Assembly (NCBI GenBank): GCA_963682025.1 | Contig: OY821522.1 | Span: forward strand, 27,537,208 to 27,601,207 | Source: Cordilura impudica | Taxonomy: Eukaryota; Arthropoda; Insecta; Diptera; Scathophagidae | DNA: 64,000 nt | Direction of reading: 5' to 3' | In this document: positions 1-12,041 of the stretch, one piece after another | Layout of the letters: each line of letters starts with the position of its first letter | How positions within the stretch are numbered: position 1 is the stretch's first letter | The notes under the pieces: generated by a model | Seen by the model: only the letters and a program-made list of their open reading frames with translations | Told to the model about the DNA's origin: nothing | The model's database searches: none | Position numbers and translations under genes: made by a program

Positions 1-199
1 CCAATATAGAATACACCCAATAGTAATTTCGTAAAAGAAATACATAATTTTATCACTAAGCGTAATTATTAAAAAACAAAATTGGCAAATTTTAAATTTT
101 GTAAAAATTTCCAATGTATTGCGACGTACTCTATTTAAGTACCACTTTTTTATTCATTATTCAAAAATATTATTATTTGTAATATCGATGGCTTAGTTT

Positions 200-420
200 G
201 GAAAGAAGTAACTCAAGCCATAGGACAAACGCTATTGAAATTGGTAAAAATGGGTGCATGTTTAGACCTTATGATATCGACTTAACTTGCCATAAGATCC
301 AAATTACCAAATAGATCTCAGTCGAATTGGGTTTGTGTATGTTTATCACATCCATTAATCCGTAGACCAAAAATAAACCCTATAGGACAATTCACTTAAA
401 CCTATCTAAAACAAAAATAT
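200..420 (-). repeat. INE-1/DINE-1-like repeat, internal fragment
   Basis: This stretch reads, in reverse complement, like the central part of the full copies at 8888-9687 and 17541-18306. It shares the phrases about a Glu/Ile-free AT stretch, for example the segment around 'gatccaaattaccaaatagatctc' in shortened form, and the 'cgctattgaaat' motif. No end of the element is present, so it is a truncated relic. The assignment rests on similarity inside the window only. Confidence 0.5.
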
Positions 421-802
421 TGCACATCTTTTTCTCGGTTTGTATATGTTGTTGCAAAATATAAGTGACTTTACCATAAATGTTCAGGATTGGTACAATT
501 TTCGACGTAGATTTGGTTTATGATTTTTATACACTCTACTCCAGTGTGCAGTGGGAATATATAAGTTTGTCATTCCGTTTGTAATAATTAGAAAAAAATC
601 TGGACCTCATAAAATATATATATTTGTGATCCTTATAACAAGCGGAGTTGATATAGTTGATATATTTACCCTGTAAAAAAATTGGTGTTTAAAAAAATAC
701 TATTTTTTGCCAGATGTTAAAAAAAGATGTTAATTATATATCAAAATACTATATGTATCCAAATAATAATAAAATTTATCATTTAATGTCGGGACGGAGG
801 AA

Positions 803-1065
803 AACGCCATTACCAATAATTTTTTGCATGAGTTATCCACATTAAAAATAACCGCGGAGCTCAACTCAATCAATGTGCAATGATCAAGCCTTGCCCTGGG
901 AAACATGCGTTCAAACTTTTCTTAACACAAACGCCATTCCCAACTACCAAAAATTTTAGGCACGAGCTATTCATATTATGAATAGCCGCGGAGCTCAACT
1001 CAATCAAAGAGCAACGATCAAGCTTCGCCCTGGGAAACTTATATTCATGCTTTTCTTAGCACAAA
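803..1065. repeat. two-copy tandem repeat, period about 134 bp
   Basis: The block beginning near 'gccattaccaa' and containing 'ccgcggagctcaactcaatc' occurs at 852 and again at 986. Both copies end in 'gccctgggaaac' followed by a pyrimidine-rich stretch. The copies are diverged by scattered substitutions. No coding capacity is seen. Confidence 0.7.
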
Positions 1066-3150
1066 TCGAACTTTTTATGGCATATTCAAAATAAAATAAT
1101 TGAGAAGTACAATTCAGCATTACGCTGTATTATAATATTATTTTCTTATTTTACTGGTAGCCAGTAAACAAAGTGATCGTATTATTGTGAACGAAATAGA
1201 ATTTAAATTGTGTGCAGATTTGTTTTACTTAAAATCCCATTAAGCATTTTATGCAATAAATGATCATGTAGAGTCTTTTTTGTCTCATCTGTGCTATTAA
1301 AACAGTCATAAATGCGCTCTTTTGCTGATCACAAAATATACTTTTGTCGGGAGAAAATATTACCTTACCCGCGAATCTTCTTGCGAGTCCTTTTTATCCG
1401 CTTTTCTGATCAGTTCCGACTCATTTTTAAGTCGTATTTAATGTCATTTTTCTATAAATCACTTTTTAAGCGTAAACAAAAATCATTTTCTAGTCTCTAT
1501 TTAATAGCGCATGTGATTAATCAGTTTTTAATCATCAAAAGTGCTCGAAGAAGACACAGTAAGGTGATTTTTGTTAAAACAATCTTCAAAATGATGACTG
1601 GGATATCGTACATTTTTGTTAACACACACACATATGCATAGCGGCACCAGTAAACCGAACTCTAATCGGCTTCTTATATGTATACAGCCGAACAAAAACG
1701 AAAATACTCACCAAAGAGTAAAGTAAGCAACAATTTCATTCAGTCTTATGGAAGCTTTTGAACAAAGCAAGTCTATGTCGCGTTGTCTTGTGAAATTTTT
1801 ACATTTTTTTTTATTAGGAGATTTTTTCAGAAATCTCTACGCTTATGAAAAAAAGTCCCTTTTTTCCCTACACCCCTTTTTCCCCTACTCTACTTTTTTC
1901 AAAATTTATTTTTCATTTGTACGTTTTCAATAATGTAAAAATAACATAAAAACGAAGAAAAAAATATAAAAAATAAGATAAGAATACCATAAGAATTTCA
2001 TAAGAATAATATAAAAAACTAACAGATATTATAAAAAAATTATTTTTACAATTCTGTATAATTCATCTGTTTGATATGGCTAGATGTGCATTTAAAATTT
2101 ACACAATTAATTAAAATGGCTTGCAAATGAGATGTTATAACTCAAACATTTGTTCTTGGTTTTAAAAGATTTTTTTAACAGTGGTTATTAGCATGTATAC
2201 TTAGATCTGATTTATCGCATTTTAATATTTTTTCACAAGCCTTGCATCTGCATTTATAGTCGTCACCTTTGACCTGTTCCAGCCATCCATTAGCTTCTCG
2301 TCTCTCAACTAACTGAAGCAAAATCTTTGTTTTCTGTATTTCTTTGATGTGTTTCCACCATCATCGAAAAACGAATCGGACATTATTCCAAAATTAATTA
2401 TGTTTATAAAATTAATTATGTTAAAATTTATAATATTTTAATGTAATGCACAAAAAGTGTTTTATACTTGTCATTGTTATTAAAGAAGCCACATATTTAC
2501 TTCCTTCATATTATGGAGTTATTACTAGACTTAAGAGAGATTTAAAGTATGAAATTGAAAAAAATTATGCGACATTTAACAAACACATTCAAAATAGTTT
2601 TGACTGAAATTTTTGTCAGTTTTAGTTTTGCCTTGTATCAGTAAAATGTTCAGAAATTAACTAAAAAAAAACAATTTGTAAAATATTTTCATCTTAATTA
2701 TCTTAATAAATTTAGACACAAAGATAGATTTAATACAATAAAAACAAATAAGACTTGAAAGTTGATCTATGCGGACTCACAAATGTGGTATACTAATCGT
2801 TCTGGAAAATTGAAAAGGATTGTTAAAAAATAAAATGCATCTTTATATTAAAAAATTTTAATTAAAAAGAAAATTACAAAATAAACCATTTACCTGGTTA
2901 AACTTAATATTGTTTGTAATTATCTGGATCAGGTTAGTATTTAAAATGGGATAAATCATTGTGCCAATTTATGACTTAAAATATGTAGACACCTCTATAT
3001 GATGCTGAAAATTCAGAGCATTTGTTGTAATAATTCAGTAATAGGTTTATCAAATTGTTAACTTATTCAAATATTTATTTACATTTGTTGCAAATAGTGC
3101 AAGAAGTCCAGATATTAATGTAAACGTAAAACCTAGGTGGAGGGTATCAA
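1066..3150. other. AT-rich region without recognisable genes
   Basis: Open frames here, such as 1312-1641 and 1748-1933, are short, low-complexity and rich in Phe, Lys and Ile. I recognise no domain in them. The one structured part is 1655-1785, listed separately. The rest looks like decayed intergenic or old repeat sequence. Confidence 0.5.
1655..1785 (-). repeat. inverted copy of the 6770-6895 repeat segment
   Basis: The reverse complement of this interval matches 6770-6895 closely, including 'ttactctttggtgagtattttt' in part and 'gggctgtatacatataagaag'. The pair lies about 5 kb apart in opposite orientation. It is probably the end of a dispersed repeat whose other copies are at 3255-3890/6740-6900 and 16860-17420. 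Confidence 0.6.
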
Positions 3151-3265
3151 AGATTCGGCATAGCCGAATTTAACATTCTTACTTGTTTTTAAACCCAATT
3201 AGTTGGACCTAAGACCAATTCTCAAAACGCATGGTATAGGGTATCGGTCTAGACCAGTGGTGGCC
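3150..3265 (-). repeat. INE-1-like repeat, terminal fragment
   Basis: The segment has 'cttacttgttttt' and 'ggtatagggtatcggtctagacc'. These are the reverse complement of the left end of the family at 8888, 17541 and 18475. It ends abruptly at the 'ccagtggtggccatc' start of the next repeat, so one repeat has truncated the other. Confidence 0.55.
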
Positions 3266-3890
3266 ATCGAGAGAATCGAGTTAGTAATAGTGTTTATGAG
3301 CATGTGTTAGTTGTACTACACTAATCGAAATCCATGGACGTAACACAATGCCGATATATAATGGGTTTGTGTAGATTTTGTACGAATGTGTTTATGAATG
3401 ACTAAAAGGGAAAATTGTTGAGTTCACGAAGAATACGGTAAAATTTTGTTGTTTTAAAATTTTAAATCTTACATTCTGAAAATGTAAAAAAAAATGTAAA
3501 GAACATTCTCTTTTATCCATAAGTTTGAAGTTTATTAAATCAAATAAGTAATAATAAGTTATTCATTTTTTTCAAAAACAAAAAAACAAAAAAAATTGCA
3601 AAACTTAAAAAGATAAGAAATTTCAAAGGTTAATAAGTGGTATGTTAGCAAAAACTAAAAAAACTTACCAGCCTGCAGTAACTGGATATATTTTAAAATT
3701 AAAAAAAAAAAACGTATAAAAGACAGCTATAATGTTGTCAAATGGAGGCGACGTATGTAATTTATAGAAAATGTTTAATTTATAGCAGATTCAACTGCTT
3801 TGCGTAATTTAGTTTATCAAGTCTTCCAAATTTTCTCAACATTTTTGGTTTCTTTTAAAGAAATATTCTCTGTGTACCTATTCAAAAAAA
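3255..3890 (+). repeat. dispersed repeat R, copy 1 left part (split by Helitron)
   Basis: This is a non-coding repeat shared with 11372-11950, with common blocks such as 'atcgaaatccatggacgtaa' and 'gcagtaactggatat'. Its distal part also matches 16860-17330. The repeat is cut at 3890 by the Helitron and resumes at 6740. No protein or terminal inverted repeat was recognised. Confidence 0.65.
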
Positions 3891-4253
3891 TCTTATATAT
3901 AAAATTCTTCTGTCGCAGTGTTTGTGGTAAAATTCCGCCGAAACGGCTCGACCGATTCTCATGAAATCTTGTGCGCGTATTGGGTAGGTCTGAGAATCGG
4001 ACAACGTTTATTTTTTTTTTTTGATATGGCCACTGGGAGGGGTACCCCCCATACAAAGTGAACTTTTAAAATCAGATATCTGGAGTACTATGATAGCCAT
4101 AAGTGCCACGCCCACTTGAGATATCAAAAAAAAAAATACCTGTTGTACGTTTCTGAGACCTACGCAATATCCACACAAAATTTCATGAGAATCGGTCAAG
4201 CCGTTTCGGAGGAGTTCAATTACAGAGACCGCGACACGAGAATTTTATATATA
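3891..4253. repeat. head-to-head inverted Helitron 5' ends
   Basis: The sequence from 3891 begins TCTTATATATAAAATTC. The sequence ending at 4253 is the reverse complement of the same start. Matching then continues inward over roughly 150 bp on each arm, including the 'cgaccgattctcatgaaat' block. The two arms therefore form a foldback with an unrelated centre at about 4040-4110. Confidence 0.75.
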
Positions 4254-4465
4254 AGAAGTTAAACTCCTCATTTTTTGTTTTTTTTTTTATTTTTTTATTT
4301 AGTGCGATTTGACTGCAATTCAGAATGTATGTATGTTTTATCATAGGAAGTTTTTGTATGTATAAATGGACCCAATAGATGGCGCTGGGGTAAAGTCATT
4401 TCGAATATTCTTATTTACGGTGCGATTTTACTGAAACTAAGAATATATATATATGTATGTTAGAT

Positions 4466-5500
4466 GATGCCAAAAATTTTATTGGTGGACCCGGTAGATG
4501 GCGCTGGCGCTCGAAAAATAATGAGTTGTCAAATTTATTTAAATTTTATAAGTTCCAAAATTCACAAACGTTTTTATATATAAGATATTCTAACTAAAAA
4601 GGAAGGAAAAATTGCATTGGCTATTGCTTTGTCCGGAATAGCCGCAACATTATTGCATGGTGGTCGTACAGCTCATTCAGCACTCAAATCACCGTTAAAA
4701 AAACATTCCGGTATGGCACAAGTTCTGCAAAAATGCAATATTATTATTTGGGATGAATATAACATGGCTTACAAACATTCCTTAGAAGCACTACATAGAA
4801 CTTTAAAAGATTTGAAAGGCAATGAAAGACTTTTTGGTGGAGCTCTCATTTTATTATCCATGATCCAACGGCTGACCAGTTTTCAAAACAACTACTTGGT
4901 TAAGTGAAAGAACTATTTAAACCGCAAAAAATTTCGATGTCGATAATATTAATGTTATTATTCAGGATGTTAGATGATGCCAAAAATTTTTTGTTGGACC
5001 CGGTTAATGGCGCTGGCGTTCAAAAAATAATGAGTTGTCAAATTTATTTAAATTTTATAAGTTACAAAATTCACAAAAGTTTTTATATATAAACATTCTA
5101 ACCAAAATGTAAGGAAAAATTGCATTGGCTATTGCTTCGTCCGGAATAGCCGCAACATTATTGCATGGTGGTCGTACAGCTCATTCAGCTCTCAAATCAT
5201 CGTCTGTAATATCAAAAAACATTCCGGTATGGCAAAAGTTCTGCAAAAATGCAGTATTATTATTTGGGATGAATGTACCATGGTTCACAAACATTCCTGA
5301 GAAGCATTACATCGAACTTTAAAAGATTTGAAAGGCAATGAAAGACTTTTTGGTGGAGCTCTTATTTTATTATCTGGAGATCTTCGTCAAACATTGCCAG
5401 TCATACCAAAATCAACCTATGCTGACGAAATAAATGCCTGCTGAAAATCATCAACATTATGGAGTAGTGTTCAAACTATAAAATTAACAACAAACATGCG
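4466..5500 (+). repeat. tandem duplication of about 505 bp inside HEL-1
   Basis: A block beginning 'gatgatgccaaaaatttt' occurs at 4466 and again near 4974. Each copy continues through 'gagttgtcaaatttatttaa' into the same helicase segment (4613 onward and 5122 onward). The copies differ by small indels and substitutions. Confidence 0.75.
4613..4915 (+). pseudogene. PIF1-type Helitron helicase fragment, copy 1
   Basis: The translated segment contains IALSGIAATLLHGGRTAHSA, followed by a stretch with IIIWDE. These correspond to the region just after the Walker A motif and to the Walker B motif of PIF1-like helicases carried by Helitrons. The expected Walker B 'DECTM' context reads DEYNM here. 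The frame shifts after about 80 codons, where the second copy reads on into the QTLPVIP segment. It is non-functional. Confidence 0.8.
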
Positions 5501-5745
5501 AGTACGATTACAAAATGATCAAATGGCTGACCAATTTTCAAAACAACTACTCGATCTTGGTAAAGGTAAAATCAATATTAACCCAACCAGTCAAACTATT
5601 AAACTATCCAGAAGATTTTTGTCAATTTATATCGTCACGCGATGAATTAATTGAAAATGTATTCCCCGGCATTCAAAATGAATATCGTAAATATGATTGC
5701 ACACAGAAAAAAAATTACAAACGGAATTGTTCTAAAGTTTAACAA
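5122..5745 (+). pseudogene. PIF1-type Helitron helicase fragment, copy 2
   Basis: This repeats the same helicase segment and continues further, in shifting frames, through sequence reading as SGDLRQTLPVIP, LTTNMRVRL and QMADQFSKQLLDLGKGK. These are the typical order of motifs II to IV of Helitron helicases. At least two frameshifts and one stop (near 5441) break it. It is a relic. Confidence 0.8.
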
Positions 5746-5997
5746 CTGTATTTTCGATTGTATTAATATAAATTTTATAGCCATATTTCATTTTCTATTG
5801 TGATAAAATATTAACTGTTAAGACGATAGAATTGTAACTGTCATGGACTCAAAATTCGGATATTTGCTTCATCGCAATTTGGTTGGCAATAAATTTGGTA
5901 GCCACAACGAATCAGTTTTCTGTGTGTGGTTAGGCGAAAGAGCTATTTTAGCCGCAACAATGTCGATGTCGATAACATGTTGTTATTCAGGACTTGA

Positions 5998-6520
5998 TTG
6001 ATTCCGAAACGTCTTCTTTCAAATCTATGGATAGTGTTGTTAAAGAAAATGAAGCAGTCAATTCTCCAACAGAATTTTTTGAATTCACTTGATGTGCCCG
6101 GTCTACCGCCACATTTATTAAAATTAAAAGTTGGTTCTCCAATAATTTTGCTACGTAACCTCAACGCTCCGAGAATATGTAATGGAACCAAGTTAATTGT
6201 TGAGAGAATAATGCCCAATGTTATTGAGGCCACAATTCTCAAAGGAAAGTTTTATGGAAAACATGTTTTGCTGCCAAGAATTCCTATGATTCCTACCGAC
6301 ACACCGATAATATTCAAAAGATTACAATTTCCGATCAGATTGGGCTTTGCCATGACCATTAATAAATCTCAAGAACAATCATTGCAAATATGTGGTTTCG
6401 ACCTCGAAAACAGTTGTTTTCCCATGAGCAACTATATGTGGCATGTCCCTGTGTCGGAAAGCCAGCAAATGTTTTCATTTACTGCCAGAATAATGAAGCT
6501 AAAAATATTGTTCATTCTTT
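5998..6520 (+). pseudogene. PIF1-type Helitron helicase, C-terminal part
   Basis: The frame contains [20 protein letters not shown], then a stretch with IPMIPTD, then [20 protein letters not shown], which is the conserved C-terminal helicase block (motifs V-VI). The usual catalytic-context glycine of KSQGQS reads E here. Downstream the frame departs from the expected VACSRVG motif, although that region can be seen in another frame near 6440-6470. The gene is followed by the Helitron 3' end. Confidence 0.82.
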
Positions 6521-6739
6521 TTAGAATTACAATAATAGACATATATTGGTCATTATTATATGTATGTTGCAATAAATATTTATTTTCAATTTCATATATA
6601 AAACATGGATTTTCTTTAACAGTTTTCAATTAATATTAACAAATGCAAAAACGTTTTTTTATATAGGTATGTATATACAGATTCTAACTAAAATAAAAAA
6701 TTCATTGAGGGCAAAACAACGTTTGCCGGGTCCAGCTAG

Positions 6740-6900
6740 TATATATATGAATTTCAAAAGGCCATGCTACATAGACATGCTTCGTTCAAAAGCTTTCATA
6801 AGACTGAATGAAATTGTTGTTTACTTTTACTCTTTGGTGAGTATTTTTGTTTTCGTTGGGCTGTATACATATAAGAAGCCAAGCACCAGCGTGATTGGTA
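6740..6900 (+). repeat. dispersed repeat R, copy 1 right part
   Basis: After the Helitron the host repeat resumes with 'gaatttcaaaaggc', which aligns with 'gaatttcaaaggcaatgc' near 17288. It continues through 'agactgaatgaaattgttg' and matches 1655-1785 in inverted orientation. Confidence 0.65.
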
Positions 6901-6994
6901 CGGCCTTCACTGGTCTAGACCAACTATCATTTTTTTTCTTGTTTTCTTAAGAAAATATACTCTCAAGGAAAATTTCGCATTTTTTGGCCGTTTT

Positions 6995-8075
6995 TACCTC
7001 CCCAAGGGATCGAATTAAAACAAAGTTTATTCTTCTCCGATGTATGTATCTCTGGTGGAATCTATATATCAGATTTCATATTCCCAAATTGTTTTGTAAA
7101 GAGGGTACAAAAAGGTACACTTTTACACTTCCGTTTTTGCCCCCCCCCCCCCCCCTTTAACATCCGAATTTGCAAAAGCTTCCGTCTCATTTGATGTTTC
7201 TATCTTTTGTGGAATCCACAAACTATATTATATACTTTTTTTTGTTTGTTTAGAAGATACCAGATATATAATTTTTACCCCTCTGGCCGTTTTTCTTCCC
7301 CCACACGTTAGAATTACCGATAAATTCATCCTTGACTGATGCCCACGTATTCAGTGGAGTCTGTATACCAAAATTCATAAATATAGACTAATATGTTAAG
7401 AATTTCCAAAAGTTTCCCTCTCATCGGGTGTTTCTGTCTTCAGTGGAATTCACGAACCTCATTGTATATTCGATTGTTTAGCAGATACCAAATGTACACT
7501 TATTAGAATTACCAATTAATTCATTCCTGACTGATGCCCACGTATTCGGTGGAGTCTGTATGACAAAATTCATGTATACAGATTAATATATTAAGAAGAT
7601 AAAAAAAGGTACCATTTCCTCTTTTTTGACCGTTTTTACCCCCCCTTAAAATCCGAATTCCAAAAGTTTTCATCGCATCTGAAGTCTCTAGTGGTATACA
7701 CATACTGTATTTAATATTTATTTATTTATTCATTTGTTTAGAAGATACCAAATGTAAATTTTTTCCCTTTTATTTTCCCCTTTTTAGCTCATTAAAGCGT
7801 GAATTTCTAAGAATCCCTAAAGGAACCTACATTCCAAATGTCATACTCCTAGGACCTTTTTTAAAGATTTTTTAAAAATGCCATTTTTCGGCCGTTTTTA
7901 CCCCCTTAAAATTCGAATTTCCAAAAATGCCGTCTTAGTGGATCTACACTCTGTAAAAGGAACTTACATTCCAAATTTCAAGTTTCTAGGTTCAGCGGTT
8001 TGGGCTGGGCGATGATGAATGGGTCAGTCAGTCAGTCACTCACGCAACTCTTTTATATATATAGATAGATATTAC
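6995..8075 (+). repeat. diverged tandem modules of about 230 bp
   Basis: The phrases 'ggtggaatctatat', 'gactgatgcccacgtattc', 'gtttagaagatacc' and 'ggccgtttttaccccc' recur about three to four times in the same order with many indels. The array contains a pure C run of about 18 bases near 7140. It ends with 'gatgaatgggtcagtcagtc' and a TATA-rich tail, a form often seen at the end of dispersed elements. I cannot name the family. No coding frame is convincing. Confidence 0.55.
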
Positions 8076-8887
8076 CTAAAAAGTTCTTCTTTATTTACAC
8101 GAACTTCTTCATCAAAAATTACCACAATATAAACTTACGACATAGAATATCGGATTATGTGTACATCGAAGGAATTCTCTGCATGGTTCGATGAAACCTA
8201 TCCCTGAAGATTGCATCAGAGAGCAATTTTAGATTTTTATATAAATGTTTTGTTACATAAAAACTCTAAAATGTTAGTAAATAGTCGGTAGTTTTAGTAT
8301 GTTGGTTGAATGAAAATAAAAAAATTTTTAAATTTTAAATAAGTGTTTCTTTTAAAGACAATAACATAAATATTTATGTTAACTATTTTTTTCTTTTTAA
8401 TGCAATTATGTATTGAATATTTATTATTAAAATTTTCACTTTTTTATTCTTATTAATTATTTATTGTTCTTAGGTATTTTGCAACGATATTTACAGAATT
8501 TTTTATATCACTACTGTATTGAAATTTATATATGAAAGACAATGACATAGACTTTTATGTTGGCTAATGTTTTTATCTGTATTATTGAAACTTAAACTTG
8601 AAATTAAGAAAAAATTTAAATATGTATATTTTAAAGATAATAAATTTTTATGTTAATTTTTTTAAACAATTATATAGAAACTATTTATTAATGAAATTTT
8701 AAGTTTCCTTTTTTTATTTATTAGCACCTTTGGATAAGCAGGATATGACCGAAGGCTCTCCGTTGTTCATTCGACGCGAAATTCAATATAGAAAAGGCCA
8801 TTTTCAGGACCACAAGATATATAAAAAGGCCCTTTTCAAATCCACAAAATATATAAAAGGACCTTTTCAGGACCATCAAACAAAATA

Positions 8888-9687
8888 AAAACAAGTAAGA
8901 AAATTATAGTCGGTCTAGACCGACTATATGATACCTATACCATGCGTTTAGAGACCCTATCTCTTAGGCCAAACTAACTGGACATAGAAAATAAGATAAA
9001 CCAAATTAGAGTGGGATTTTTATTAATTTTTTTGGCTGCAGATATCAAAAATTTCATATCGGATACTATATCTATATGGGCACTAGGCCTAAAATGGGAC
9101 CGATCCTGATCATGTTTGGTAAATTCGCTTGTATTTTGCAAAAATATATACAAACAAAATTTGAAAAGAATCAGTGCAATATTTTTGTTTTTTGATAGAT
9201 TTAAGTGCAGATCGGGTAGCAGCTCTACAGGGGCCTATGAGTAACGGTTGTCCCATAGGTATAATTTTTGGACTACTCATTCATGGATGTAATAAACGCA
9301 TACAAACCAAATTTGAGTAAGATCTATATGATAATTTGGATCTTATGGCAATTTATGTCGATTTCATAGAGGTCATTTGTATGGGGGCTAGTCTGAACAT
9401 GGACCGATTTTCACAAATTTCAATAGCGTTCGTCCTATGGCCGATAAAAGCTTATATACAAAATTTCATCAAAATATACTCACACTTGTGACCTGCATTT
9501 TGTTTACAAGGTTTACATGGACACACAGACGGACGGACACACGGACGGACATCGTTAAATCGAATCAGATAGTGATTCTGATTCGATCGGTATAATAAAA
9601 GGTGGGTCTAGGTCAAATATTTTTGGTAGTTACAAACAGCAGCACAAAGTCATTATACCCAAACCACATAGTGGTATAGGGTATAAA
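8888..9687 (+). repeat. INE-1/DINE-1-like element, full-length copy
   Basis: The left end is 'aacaagtaag' followed by a perfect hairpin AGTCGGTCTAGACCGACT. The right end is 'cacatagtggtatagggtataa'. Near the right end there is a 'gacggacggac' microsatellite and a subterminal hairpin (cgaatcaga...ttctgattcg). Read in reverse complement, this order (TTATACCC start, CCGTCC microsatellite, stem-loop) resembles INE-1/DINE-1 elements, which are non-autonomous Helentron relatives. It has no coding capacity. The family name is inferred from architecture. Confidence 0.6.
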
Positions 9688-9689
9688 TA

Positions 9690-11370
9690 GATTTTATTTT
9701 TACTGCTTCTTCTTTTAATAATAAAAATCAATGATGATGATGACAAATTCAATGAATCAAAAAAAAAATTTTAATATAAATTAAAAATGAAAAATATTAA
9801 TTCAATGTTTATCTTGTTTGTGCATACAATAAATTTCAATTATATTACAATATTCATCTTAACCTTGTAACACAACCAATATATGTTAAACGATTTGTTT
9901 CCACCAACATTTTGCTGTGTTACAATTTACTGTCCGATGTTTATACCCATATTGTCCCCTCTTGCGTAAGAGTCCTCTTGATACAAATTCGCAGCTTGCA
10001 CATCCTCTATTTATATATGGTCCTTGCTAATGGTAGCTTTATTATTTTTAAAACTAAAATAATGTTTCGATACAATCGGCTACAAAAAATTTAAATTTCA
10101 ATTGTTAGGATATTTTCTTTGCGTTTTCATAAATCGAAATAAAATTTGATGATCTAATTTTAAGTTAAATTGCTCTAAAATTTAGAGAAAAGTGATGGTA
10201 TGATGTGAAAGTATATATGAAATTAAACATTTTTAAATGATTTTTTTGGGGGCCCCTGCTCATAACTCACCTATTATCATTCATTTCTCTACAAGTATTT
10301 TGGCGTTATAATTTACCTTGAACAGTTGAACTCCAATAACAGCAAACATAAATTGCAGCAAATATGTAACCAGCATTATGTTACCAATTGTTTTGATTGC
10401 CACTACAACGCATTTTACTACATACTTAAAATTCAGATTGATTTTAAATTGTAGAATTATTTTTATTTTGTTTTTTTTTTTTTAGCAATTTTACATTGTA
10501 GAACAAAGTATGTAGATAAGTACACACCCTCATATGCAGTTGTATCACATAAACAGATAAAAAGAGGATGATCATCGTAAGTAACAAACGAGATTGATTT
10601 CACACACACACAACCATACGTTTTTTGGGAAAAGCAATAAAGCAAAATTAAAAAAAATGTATATAAATAAAATAATGAATAAATATATGTGTAGTTTATT
10701 TAAGTGAATTTTTGATTGTTTCGGTTTTGGTATGAAAAGAGACAAAAAGAGAAAAGAATAAGTTATTGTTAATTTAAGGAATAATTATAATGTTATTTAC
10801 TATAATAATTACTATTTTCTTGAAAAGTTTAATGATTACATACACATACATATCTACATTATAATACATAATTCGATAAATTTTGCAATTAATAACATCC
10901 TCCAACAAAACTTTGTACACAATGTAAACTCATTATGTTTGTGAAAAAAATGCCCGGGCTTCAAGGCTTTCTCTATAAATGTGTTGCCACATAAAATAAA
11001 ATTAAAATTAATTAGTGCTGTATTCATAAAACGCAACAAAAATTGAGTATTATCCTCTTTGAAGTCATAGGAGTAAAATATTCAAAAAAGGGGAACACTG
11101 GGGAAATATTCTCACACTACGACCTCAAAGAAGTCAATGGCTGCAATTTTTTGCGACTTAAGACATCTAGAATTTGAGACCTTTCGATTGATGTATAAAA
11201 TAAGGTTGCTCTTAATGCAGAATATATTAAAAAATACACTTTTTAAAAAAGTACAAATAAATGCGACATTTTTTCTCGGAAAAGAAAACGGCATAAGTTA
11301 AATATACCGCTCTACATGACGTTGCATATACTCAAGCATGGTATAATAAAGATTACGCCATCCCGCGGAC
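9690..11370. other. AT-rich region, nothing recognised
   Basis: I find no conserved motif, long repeat or convincing frame in this 1.7-kb stretch. The open frames present are about 60 codons long and low in complexity. Confidence 0.5.
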
Positions 11371-11371
11371 A

Positions 11372-11950
11372 GTATTATGTTTATGTCAGTGGTGGCCATC
11401 AGAAGTGTTTATGACATATATTAGTTGTATTACACTGATCGAAATCCATGGACGTAACACAATGTCAAACTGTTATGTTTATGTCAGTGGTGGCCATCAG
11501 AAGTGTTTATGAGCATATATTAGTTGTATTACACTGATCGAAATCCATGGACGTAACACAATGCCGATATTGAATTGGTTTGTGTAGGTTTTGTATGAAT
11601 GTTAATATAAATTACTAAGAGAAAAAATAGTTGAGTTCACGATGAATATGGGAAAATTTTAAATATATTTTGTTGTTTTAAAAGTTTAAAACTTACATTT
11701 TGAAAATTTTAAACAAAATGTAAGTTCATAAGTTCGAAATTTATTAAATCAAATAGAAATTCATTTCTTAAAAAAACAAATAAAATCAAAACTTAAAGAG
11801 ATATGAAATTCCCATGGTTAATGAGGTAAAAGGTATGTTACCAAAAACTAAAATTTACCAGCTTGCAGTAACTGGATATTTTTTAAAATCAAAAAAAAAA
11901 TCATAAAGCCAGCTATAATGTTGTCAAATGGGGGCGAGGCACTGTGGGTT
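11372..11950 (+). repeat. dispersed repeat R, copy 2 with a 98-bp tandem duplication
   Basis: The sequence matches 3255-3790. Its first part, from 'ttatgtttatgtcagtggtg' through 'acgtaacacaatg', is present twice in tandem (about 11372 and 11470). It then continues through 'gcagtaactggatat' to the GC-richer 'caaatgggggcgag'. Confidence 0.7.
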
Positions 11951-12041
11951 GAATGATAGTCAAAATGAGGATTAATTAAGGCAAGCTATATTTAAAAAAA
12001 AAAACAATGTGAGTCCGATCACAGGGGAGATGTGTAAACAT

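Larger units (their letters stand above)
3891..6739 (+). mobile_element. Helitron (HEL-1), decayed
   Basis: The element begins with TC (TCTTATATAT at 3891) after an A and ends with CTAG (6736-6739) before a T, which fits Helitron insertion between A and T. A 6-bp-stem hairpin at 6710-6727 sits 12 nt before the 3' end, as the family requires. Inside are pieces of a PIF1-type helicase in several frames. No Rep/HUH endonuclease domain is visible, so the copy is dead and has lost its N-terminal half. The paralogous uninterrupted sequence at about 17246-17310 confirms both boundaries. Confidence 0.88.

Noticed and set aside
1312..1933. Two possible small genes
   Set aside because: Low-complexity Phe/Lys/Ile-rich frames without domains in AT-rich sequence.
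3817..4199. Minus-strand frames of 63-79 codons
   Set aside because: They cover the Helitron 5' foldback and share repeat sequence with each other.
7140..7157. Pure C tract as a functional element
   Set aside because: Simple homopolymer within a decayed repeat; no supporting structure.
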